This document shows, one piece after another, positions 25,444-31,617 of a stretch of DNA of 37,344 bases. The notes beneath the pieces are model-generated. The model was given only the letters and a program-made list of their open reading frames with translations. It had not been told where the DNA came from and did not search any database. Source of the DNA: a virus. A program made the position numbers and the translations under genes. Within the stretch, counting starts at the first letter, position 1, and each line of letters opens with the position of its first letter. The stretch is taken from the IMG/VR virus record IMGVR_UViG_3300025133_000311, positions 1-37,344 of that record, one strand, 5' to 3'.

Positions 25444-26103
25444 TTACATTAGCCATTTAGCCCAAGCCGCACCTTTTTGAATTGCACTACCTAAATGTAG
25501 GCCGCTTTGTGGTGGTTCATAACTCATTTGTCCTTGAGCATCCACCCAATATGGCCTACCATAATTATCTTGTCCACTTGGAGGAACAGGGTAGCCACTA
25601 TTATTATTCATGGCTACTTGTCCTTGTCCATACATTTGTTGTGCTTGTCCGTATTGTCCTTGTGCCTGTTGAACACCTTGCATACCATTAGGGTTTTGTC
25701 CACCTGTAAATCCTTGTGATTCTAAGTATTGTTGTTTAGCCATCTTACGCTGAGTAATTACTTCACTATCAATTGCTGAATTAAGTAAATTGATAATATC
25801 TAAATCTATATTCTCTTGGGTAATTTTTTCATAATCTTTCATAGCATCGGGATGAACTGACATTTTACCTGTTGTTGTATCTTGAACAAATTCTAATTTA
25901 GTAAGCATTTGACTAACCACTCTTTCAACAACATCTTCAATTAGTTTTTCCATTGAAGTGAAAAATTGCTGACCGTGATATTGGAAAAATTCTTCCACAT
26001 GGTTTTCTTGCAAAGAAAGCAAGTTATTCATCGTCTTAAATTGTGTATCGCTTTGTGCGCTTACCGCACCCATTATATCGTTTCTGTTTGGGCCAAATAC
26101 CAT
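25444..26103 (-). CDS. Protein with Gln/Gly/Tyr-rich low-complexity C-terminus
   Basis: The frame opens at GTG 26112, but AAGGTGAG upstream fits ATG 26103 (219 residues). The N-terminal about 130 residues are helical (SMEKLIEDVVERVVSQMLTK). From about residue 130 there is a low-complexity region with repeats of QGQ, QYGQAQ and MYGQGQ, then PVPPSGQDNYGRPYW. Such prion-like tails occur in some virion and membrane-tether proteins. No family recognised. It follows the zinc-binding protein with its start within 2 nt of that stop. Confidence 0.6.
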   Translation of the reverse strand: MVFGPNRNDIMGAVSAQSDTQFKTMNNLLSLQENHVEEFFQYHGQQFFTSMEKLIEDVVERVVSQMLTKLEFVQDTTTGKMSVHPDAMKDYEKITQENIDLDIINLLNSAIDSEVITQRKMAKQQYLESQGFTGGQNPNGMQGVQQAQGQYGQAQQMYGQGQVAMNNNSGYPVPPSGQDNYGRPYWVDAQGQMSYEPPQSGLHLGSAIQKGAAWAKWLM

Positions 26104-26104
26104 C

Positions 26105-26734
26105 TTACTCACCTTTTGCTCCTTCCATCAATGTATTAATTCTATCAGCCGCTATCTTCATTTCCATTGTTAATCTTACAACTTCTTCAAGTGGTTTTTC
26201 TTCTTTTTGTTGTGGGGGTTTTAGAATCCAACCTGCGGCGGATAGAGAAAATACATCTTCCTTATTTAATGACTGTAATGGCCCACGCTTTAACATTTGG
26301 GGTATTCTTGGCTTAGGAACAAAGGCTTTGAAATCTAAACCATGTTCATCTGCAAGTATTTGTTGTTGTAACATTTCTAATTGACGATGTAAACTTGCAT
26401 GTTTTTCACAGTATGTTCCTCTTAGTGGCCTACCTTTTACAACATCACTTAATGGTATGGGGGGTCTTAAATAATCCCCGCCCTGCCATACTTTATGAAC
26501 ACCACAGACTACACATCTATCTTTTAGGTTAAACTTCATTCCATATCGGATTATGAACTTTTTCTTTTCGGGGAGTAATACTAATTTAATTTCTTTAAGT
26601 TGTTTCTTTGGTTTGATTTGAGCAAACTTATATTCTTCAATTGGCCCACATGCTCTTGCTCTTTGTAAAGGGGGTAAGAACTTATTAGGGGCGTTTTGGC
26701 TAGCATCTATCAATAGATTTTGTTGGTTAAACAT
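26105..26734 (-). CDS. Putative zinc-binding protein next to the GTPase
   Basis: This 209-residue protein has CVVCGVHKVW (about 74-83) and, 29 residues on, YCEKHASLH, forming a C-x2-C...C-x2-H set consistent with one zinc site. The N-terminal part is basic, and the C-terminal third is rich in Lys, Glu and Met and probably helical. It begins 10 nt after the GTPase stop in the transcription direction. It might be a partner of the GTPase, but that is only proximity. Confidence 0.6.
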   Translation of the reverse strand: MFNQQNLLIDASQNAPNKFLPPLQRARACGPIEEYKFAQIKPKKQLKEIKLVLLPEKKKFIIRYGMKFNLKDRCVVCGVHKVWQGGDYLRPPIPLSDVVKGRPLRGTYCEKHASLHRQLEMLQQQILADEHGLDFKAFVPKPRIPQMLKRGPLQSLNKEDVFSLSAAGWILKPPQQKEEKPLEEVVRLTMEMKIAADRINTLMEGAKGE

Positions 26735-26744
26735 TTTACATTCC

Positions 26745-27431
26745 TCAATAATCCTTTATCATCGTGGTGATACCCCGATAAACCATCTCCGGTTGTGATT
26801 TAGCAGACACTATATATTTATAACATGGTATGCCTTTATCATTAAGTTTTTGCATACCATATTTGAAAGGTTCAAAGATAGGATGGTCTTTCATTTCCCC
26901 TTCATATGGGTGTTTTTCTTTCCAAATATCGTATTTATTAGCCCAAATACCTATGGCTAAAGGGTAGTCATGTTCTTTTTTCTTTTTGTTATTAGACCAT
27001 TTATTATTTTGTATAATATCAACTAAAAACTTCCAAGCAAGTTGATGGTCTAAATTAGCAGGTGAATCTAAATGTCTATGGTCTATCATAAAAATAACAT
27101 ATCTTACCTTTCTAAGCCTCATATCTTTTTCCCATTCTTTCCAATAATGAGCCTCACCACCAACATCAGCAGTTTTAAGAGTATGTGCTTCTCCATCTAT
27201 CTTTACAACTTTGCGAGAGCCTTTATGCAAACCAACAGTTCTATGTTTTATTTCGGGTACTTCGCCCCTTGTTCTAAGTTGATGATGTAAAGTAGTTTTA
27301 CCAACCATAGTAGAACCATAAACTCCAAACTGTATTGCATGTATTCTTTTATAAAAAGAGATAGCCATTTCACTTAATACTATGGCGAACCCTGCGAGAA
27401 CAGACACATTTAACCACCAATATGATGCCAT
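26745..27431 (-). CDS. Membrane-anchored Arf/SR-beta-like small GTPase
   Basis: This 228-residue protein has an N-terminal hydrophobic helix (about residues 6-26) followed directly by a small-GTPase domain. All five G motifs are recognisable: G1 GSTMVGKTT (39-47), G2 candidate T65 in HRTVG, G3 DVGGE (89-93), G4 NKYD (165-168) and G5 SAK (209-211). The DVGG form of G3 is typical of the Arf/Sar/SR-beta group, where the next residue is usually the catalytic Gln; here it is Glu (E93). A single N-terminal span plus an Arf-like domain is also the layout of SR-beta, the membrane subunit of the signal recognition particle receptor. The gene overlaps the upstream small membrane gene by 22 nt. I know no standard role for such a protein in tailed-virus virion operons. 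Confidence 0.85.
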   Translation of the reverse strand: MASYWWLNVSVLAGFAIVLSEMAISFYKRIHAIQFGVYGSTMVGKTTLHHQLRTRGEVPEIKHRTVGLHKGSRKVVKIDGEAHTLKTADVGGEAHYWKEWEKDMRLRKVRYVIFMIDHRHLDSPANLDHQLAWKFLVDIIQNNKWSNNKKKKEHDYPLAIGIWANKYDIWKEKHPYEGEMKDHPIFEPFKYGMQKLNDKGIPCYKYIVSAKSQPEMVYRGITTMIKDY

Positions 27432-27628
27432 AGGTTTCCTAATTGATTGAATATTTCACCCATGATATTAACACCAAACACTCCCATAATATTACCTACT
27501 AAGAAACCACACAAAGCCACACATGAACCCCAAAAATAGGCTCTAAACTTTAGAAACCAAATATCTGCACTATGAGCCCTTTGTAAATCGTAGGCCATTG
27601 CACCTTCATCAAATCCGGTGAATACCAT
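27410..27628 (-). CDS. Small Gly-rich membrane protein
   Basis: This 72-residue protein starts at ATG 27628 behind AGGTGATTAA. A hydrophobic stretch from about 29 to 57 (WGSCVALCGFLVGNIMGVFG) is likely one membrane span with glycine packing motifs. The N-terminal 28 residues are polar. Its 3' end overlaps the GTPase start, suggesting coupled translation. Function unknown; it could be a partner of the GTPase or a virion membrane-interacting protein. Confidence 0.6.
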   Translation of the reverse strand: MVFTGFDEGAMAYDLQRAHSADIWFLKFRAYFWGSCVALCGFLVGNIMGVFGVNIMGEIFNQLGNLWHHIGG

Positions 27629-27636
27629 TTAATCAC

Positions 27637-28035
27637 CTATGGTTGGAGGGCGGCTAAAAACTCATTACCTATGCCTTCTGTTTCATAAGTAGAAGTAATT
27701 TGAGTTTGGGGAATATTAAAAGTATTTGAATATTGTTTCATAGTATCTTTAAGTTTATTCCTTTGTTCTTCTTCCTTAGACATTCTTTCCCAATAATGTT
27801 TAATGCGCCTATCAAGCAAATACATTTCTATCCTATCATTAAGTGATAAATCAAACAATGCTTTCATTACCATAATTGAACCAACGGTAATCAGCCCAAA
27901 TAAAACCGCATGTTCTAATGCCCCATACGGGAATGATAAACCAAAGTTAGCATAAAAATACACATTTGCTCCGCTAACTGTCCCTACAAAAAGAATAGTC
28001 ATTACAAGGCGAGTATCGTGATTTAAGGCTGGCAT
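27637..28035 (-). CDS. Two-span membrane protein with charged C-terminal domain
   Basis: The frame opens at GTG 28053, but ATG 28035 follows the upstream stop in the TAATATG arrangement used elsewhere here (132 residues). Two hydrophobic spans lie at about 10-29 and 40-60, followed by a charged helical segment (RRIKHYWERMSKEEEQRNKLKDTM) and a polar tail. With the next two genes it forms a run of three membrane proteins in the virion operon. No family recognised. Confidence 0.6.
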   Translation of the reverse strand: MPALNHDTRLVMTILFVGTVSGANVYFYANFGLSFPYGALEHAVLFGLITVGSIMVMKALFDLSLNDRIEMYLLDRRIKHYWERMSKEEEQRNKLKDTMKQYSNTFNIPQTQITSTYETEGIGNEFLAALQP

Positions 28036-28036
28036 A

Positions 28037-28360
28037 TTAATTAAACTCCACACTTACTGCACAATGAGAACTAGGGTCTGGAGCGGCGGGAGCCGTTATT
28101 TCTAAATAAAGACCTTCTCTTGCTAATACACCATGACAATCATATTCTATATTTTGTGCTTGCATATTCCCATTAAACACCATTCTAATTAATTCTGTAT
28201 TTCCTGTTAATGTTGCATCTTTAGAATCATATATTTTGATAATATATTCATCTGCATTTGCCCCCCTACATGTAGCATGAACACTTTTCAACCTACATGG
28301 ATGGGCGGCAATAATACCTGTTGCTGATAAGACCCCGCTACTTCTGCTTGCATCTGCCAT
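28037..28360 (-). CDS. Small beta-sandwich virion protein (decoration-like)
   Basis: This 107-residue protein has the order SGVLSATGIIAA, LKSVHATCRGA, EYIIKIYDSKDA, then a NIEYDCHG turn and GLYLEITAP. Small proteins with this pattern are common downstream of capsid genes in marine tailed viruses and look like beta sandwiches. A decoration or head-fibre role is plausible but unproven. It has three cysteines (C22, C31, C74) plus one near the C-terminus. Confidence 0.55.
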   Translation of the reverse strand: MADASRSSGVLSATGIIAAHPCRLKSVHATCRGANADEYIIKIYDSKDATLTGNTELIRMVFNGNMQAQNIEYDCHGVLAREGLYLEITAPAAPDPSSHCAVSVEFN

Positions 28361-28405
28361 TTTCCCTCTCTCCTACCACATGGTAAGCAAGGTATTACTT
28401 GAACA

Positions 28406-28744
28406 TTACTCTTGTTCTTCGGTAGTAATAACTGACTTAACCGCTTCTTTTACCTTTTTAGTTGCCTTTTTAGCAACTGATTTCTTAGGTAAAATAGATG
28501 AAGGGCAATCTTCAACCTTAAAAGCCTCTAAAGCCATACTTCGTAGTTTCCCATCAAGGTTCTTTAATTCGGCTCTATCCTGTTCTTCAAAAGTAATTAG
28601 AAGGTTTGGGTCGCCATAATAAATCATTGCTTTGGTTGGGGAAAGAGAACAAGAATCATTGCGAGTAATTTCGCTCATCCCATTCCCTGTTTTTAACATT
28701 AGCCTATCCATTAGTGAATTTTCACTAAGACATACTTTAGCCAT
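28406..28744 (-). CDS. Small head-region protein with Lys/Ala-rich tail
   Basis: This 112-residue protein lies 4 nt after the decoration-like gene at 28749 in transcription order. The first 70 residues include YYGDPNLLITFEEQDRAEL, and the last 35 are rich in Lys, Ala, Val and Glu and probably helical. No family recognised. Position suggests a minor capsid or head-completion component. Confidence 0.5.
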   Translation of the reverse strand: MAKVCLSENSLMDRLMLKTGNGMSEITRNDSCSLSPTKAMIYYGDPNLLITFEEQDRAELKNLDGKLRSMALEAFKVEDCPSSILPKKSVAKKATKKVKEAVKSVITTEEQE

Positions 28745-28748
28745 TATA

Positions 28749-29033
28749 TCAAATCCCGTATGCTACCCAAAACCCTACATTATCTGCGGCAGTAACCAAT
28801 GTTACTGAAACGGTTGAAGTTGCACTAGTGTTGTGTAGGGGTAGTGTTTCGTTAATAGATGTAGTTTGGGCGGGAACTACTGCTCCTGTTGTTTGAGTGA
28901 ACATAATATCCACCTTTGAAAGGCCTGTATCTACTTCTCCTCCCGTACTGCCACTTGTATTAGTGTAAGTACCATAGGACATTCTCTTATTGCCCATCAC
29001 TACTGTTTCTGTTAATGTTGATGTAAATGCCAA
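28749..29033 (-). CDS. Small capsid-associated protein
   Basis: This 94-residue protein follows the major capsid gene by 10 nt. The pattern VVMGNKRMSYGTY, then a GGEVDTGLSKVDI loop and strand, then a Thr/Ser-rich strand region and the ending VGFWVAYGI, recalls small conserved proteins found next to capsid genes in marine phages. Probably a capsid decoration or stabilising protein, inferred from context. Confidence 0.6.
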   Translation of the reverse strand: MAFTSTLTETVVMGNKRMSYGTYTNTSGSTGGEVDTGLSKVDIMFTQTTGAVVPAQTTSINETLPLHNTSATSTVSVTLVTAADNVGFWVAYGI

Positions 29034-29043
29034 CTAAAACACC

Positions 29044-30387
29044 TCATTGAATGTTGGTAATTTTACCTTGACCCTTGAAGAAAGAACAACCTACTTCACC
29101 AATTGTTCGGTAAAGTGCTTGGTTTCCAAGACGACCAACACCAAATGGGTTTCCGTTGCCGATACCATCTTCAAAGTATTGAGTTGGTTTCATAACTGCG
29201 AGCCAAATGTGGTCTGTATCTAAGAATAGCATATCGCTTGTCTTTGAAGTTGCAGTTCCTGTGCTAGCCATATCCTTTACGGGGATTAGTGGTATGTCAT
29301 AGTATGTTGAAACTCGGAAGCCAACTTCTTGACCCTTTACTCCACGCACACCATTTACAGTAGGAATGATTTGCTTTCTATCCATAAAACGCTCTTGGCT
29401 TTGTAGTAAGTCTGCAATTGCTTGGATGGTATCATATCCGGTTAGAATAACCTTTGGTGAACCACCTGCAACACGGAGTCTGCGAATCATGTCATTTAGT
29501 AAAGTTAATGTTAAAGAACGAACTGCGGTACTTGCATAGGAAGCCCCATAATCAACTTCTGCATCTAAGAAAGATGCGGCGGTGAAACGCTCATCACCGT
29601 AAATCTTTCCAAGATTATTTGAGTTAGTTGCGGTATCAGTTGCAATAGCCCCACCGTCAATAGCAAGAATTTCTGCTCGGCTTGTTACAATCTTATTTAA
29701 TGAAGTATAGTTTCTTTCAATATCCCCTAAGTTTGTGCTTTCACCATAATGTTCCAAAGGCATAACAAGCATCATGTTTTGTGCTTCTGCATGTGCTATC
29801 CCCATATCTTTGCGAAGTTGTGCTCTAATGTCGCCAACTCCATCATCAATCTTAGCCATTTCCATAGCCAATTCCGAGAAGTCAAACTGATGCGCTACAA
29901 TCTTTGGGCTCATAAACAATTGTGCATATGTTGGAGCCATTGAACCAAGACCATCTGCCGCAGTAGAAAGACCTGCATTTTCAGGAACGCCACCAATTTC
30001 ATCAGCAAACGGTGTAGCACTACCTATTCCGCCTGTTCCACTTCCATCACCAACTGCTCCGGCTATAGTATTTCCACTACCACCAAAGGGTCGGGCTTTC
30101 AAAACTCTCCAACCACTTGAAGAATATGGCCTCTTTCCAATCATAGAAAGTGCATTAACTTCTCGGTTTAGCATAGACCAAACTTTTTGTCCGTAAAGAA
30201 CATTGTAAAGTCCGGCAGTTGTTCCTATTCCGGTAACACCGGAAGCCGCAGTTGCGGCGGTATCGTGTGCAGTATGTAATCCTTGAACAACACCTGCTTG
30301 TTTCAATACATCGTTTCCACCAAAAGCACTTGAAAAACCGTATGCTTCTGCTTCTAAATCTCTAATTGTGTTTATATATCCTGTCAT
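29044..30387 (-). CDS. HK97-fold major capsid protein
   Basis: This 447-residue protein starts at ATG 30387 behind GGGGTGATG. It follows the prohead protease/scaffold gene, as in HK97-type head modules. Segments such as YNVLYGQKVWSMLNREVNAL and GKRPYSSSGWRVLKARPF (about 60-100) look like the N-arm and E-loop region of archaeal tailed-virus capsid proteins. The C-terminal half (VILTGYDTIQAIADLLQ onward) fits the A-domain and P-domain. No separate delta domain is needed because scaffolding is supplied by the upstream gene. Confidence 0.8.
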   Translation of the reverse strand: MTGYINTIRDLEAEAYGFSSAFGGNDVLKQAGVVQGLHTAHDTAATAASGVTGIGTTAGLYNVLYGQKVWSMLNREVNALSMIGKRPYSSSGWRVLKARPFGGSGNTIAGAVGDGSGTGGIGSATPFADEIGGVPENAGLSTAADGLGSMAPTYAQLFMSPKIVAHQFDFSELAMEMAKIDDGVGDIRAQLRKDMGIAHAEAQNMMLVMPLEHYGESTNLGDIERNYTSLNKIVTSRAEILAIDGGAIATDTATNSNNLGKIYGDERFTAASFLDAEVDYGASYASTAVRSLTLTLLNDMIRRLRVAGGSPKVILTGYDTIQAIADLLQSQERFMDRKQIIPTVNGVRGVKGQEVGFRVSTYYDIPLIPVKDMASTGTATSKTSDMLFLDTDHIWLAVMKPTQYFEDGIGNGNPFGVGRLGNQALYRTIGEVGCSFFKGQGKITNIQ

Positions 30388-30404
30388 ATTTCATCACCCC
30401 TCAA

Positions 30405-31046
30405 TTAAACAAACCTTCCAATTTCATCCCAACTCATGTCTGCAATTGCATCCATTGTTGTAGGGAAGCCTTCGGGTAAAGCCGATGCTTCGGTCTGTGC
30501 CTTGAGAATAGTTTCTTTATCATTTGTAAAACTCTTTCGGAGTTCTGCTAGTTCGTTCTTTAGTGTAGCAACTTCGCTTTGAGCATCGTATTGGCTCTTT
30601 GCAAGAGTATCGTTTCGGCTTGAAACTTCTTCTTGAAAGCGAGCCTCAAAGGATTTCTTTAGGTTAGTGTAGGCCAACTTTTCAAGTTGTTCTTCACGGA
30701 ATTCCACATATGCCTTTTCAATATTTGAAGGGTTAAGATTCAAAGAACCTACTTCGCTATTTTCAAATGCTTTTACAACAGTTGTAGCGGCTTGCCCACT
30801 ATTAGTAGGGTTTCCGTTATTAACAACTACACGGTCTGCCGGTTCACCATCTTCAATAACGCCAGCGTCAAGAGATGTACGAGCCTTCATTTCCTCATCA
30901 TCATATTCAGTCTTTTCTTCTTCATCTTCTACGGCCATATCTTCTACGATTTCGGCAGTTTCCAAATCTTCTTCCTTTCTTAGAGTATTGACTTCCTCTA
31001 ATAGAGTGTCAAGTTCTTCTAATGCTTTTTCTAATTTATTAGTCAT
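30405..31046 (-). CDS. Nested scaffold protein from an internal in-frame start
   Basis: Inside the protease gene, AAGGTGA (31060 to 31054) lies 7 nt before ATG 31046, in the same reading frame. The product would be 213 residues, beginning MTNKLEKALEELD and covering exactly the coiled-coil scaffold. This is the arrangement of lambda C/Nu3, where the scaffold is made separately from the 3' part of the protease gene. The site matches the AGGTGA sites in front of other genes in this window, and the start coincides with the domain border. Confidence 0.65.
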   Translation of the reverse strand: MTNKLEKALEELDTLLEEVNTLRKEEDLETAEIVEDMAVEDEEEKTEYDDEEMKARTSLDAGVIEDGEPADRVVVNNGNPTNSGQAATTVVKAFENSEVGSLNLNPSNIEKAYVEFREEQLEKLAYTNLKKSFEARFQEEVSSRNDTLAKSQYDAQSEVATLKNELAELRKSFTNDKETILKAQTEASALPEGFPTTMDAIADMSWDEIGRFV

Positions 31047-31583
31047 TTTTTGTTCACCTTGTTCTTGTTTTAATATGTCAAATCTCGCTTCGGGGTTAAT
31101 TCCTTTTTCACAAATAGTTACTTCATGCAGTTCTAATTTACTGATTTCGCTATATTCTCCTAGTTCTTCGTGCTTTTTCTTTACTTTTTGTATTGCCTGT
31201 CCACCTATACTAAAAGACCTTAATGTTCCCTTGCGAATTCCTCTATTTATTTCCTTTGCTTTTTCTATATCATCTCTTAATTTTATTACTACAAAAAACC
31301 CTACATCATCCACATCTGTTTTCCATAGTTTTCCATTTTTATCTCTATAACTTGGTATTACTTCTCCTACTTGCACATTTGAATGGTTTGTCATTACATT
31401 TCTAAAATTGTCCTTCTCCATAAATTGATTAGCGGCGGATTTCAAGGCTTCAAGTGTGATTAAGTCGTTTTGCTTATCCACAATTTCTATGCTTGCATAT
31501 CCCCCTATCATTAGTTCTTCGCTTTTTAGTATTCTAAAGTCGCAATGTTGCCGAGTAAGAATAGCAGAAGTCATTCTTCTCAT
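30405..31583 (-). CDS. Prohead protease (S78-like) fused to scaffold
   Basis: This protein has 392 residues from ATG 31583. Residues about 20-170 form the HK97-type prohead protease: GGYASIEIVDKQND (27-40), NHS with H67, RSFSIGGQA with S125 and ELHEVTICE (151-159). H67 and S125 are the probable catalytic pair. From about residue 180 on the sequence is a long acidic coiled coil (ALEELDTLLEEVNTLRKEED) typical of a scaffold, followed by a helical region (residues about 270-370). A good ribosome-binding site and ATG inside the gene at 31046 would produce the scaffold alone. It matures the capsid protein of the next gene. Confidence 0.85.
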   Translation of the reverse strand: MRRMTSAILTRQHCDFRILKSEELMIGGYASIEIVDKQNDLITLEALKSAANQFMEKDNFRNVMTNHSNVQVGEVIPSYRDKNGKLWKTDVDDVGFFVVIKLRDDIEKAKEINRGIRKGTLRSFSIGGQAIQKVKKKHEELGEYSEISKLELHEVTICEKGINPEARFDILKQEQGEQKMTNKLEKALEELDTLLEEVNTLRKEEDLETAEIVEDMAVEDEEEKTEYDDEEMKARTSLDAGVIEDGEPADRVVVNNGNPTNSGQAATTVVKAFENSEVGSLNLNPSNIEKAYVEFREEQLEKLAYTNLKKSFEARFQEEVSSRNDTLAKSQYDAQSEVATLKNELAELRKSFTNDKETILKAQTEASALPEGFPTTMDAIADMSWDEIGRFV

Positions 31584-31602
31584 TATGTCCGTTCTTTAAT
31601 TG

Positions 31603-31617
31603 ACTATATAATACTTT
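31603..31617 (-). promoter_or_regulatory. Candidate archaeal TATA-box promoter before the protease gene
   Basis: On the - strand, GTAAAGTATTATATAG has the TATA-like core TTATATA at 31611-31605, centred 25 nt upstream of ATG 31583, with purine-rich sequence before it. Archaeal transcription starts about 25 nt after the TATA centre, so a start at or next to the ATG (leaderless mRNA) is predicted. No good ribosome-binding site precedes this ATG, unlike most neighbours. The call is tentative because AT-rich DNA makes TATA matches common. Confidence 0.4.

Noticed and set aside
30988-31350. 120-codon + strand frame in the protease gene
   Set aside because: Ser/Phe-rich mirror of the acidic coiled coil on the other strand; not a gene.
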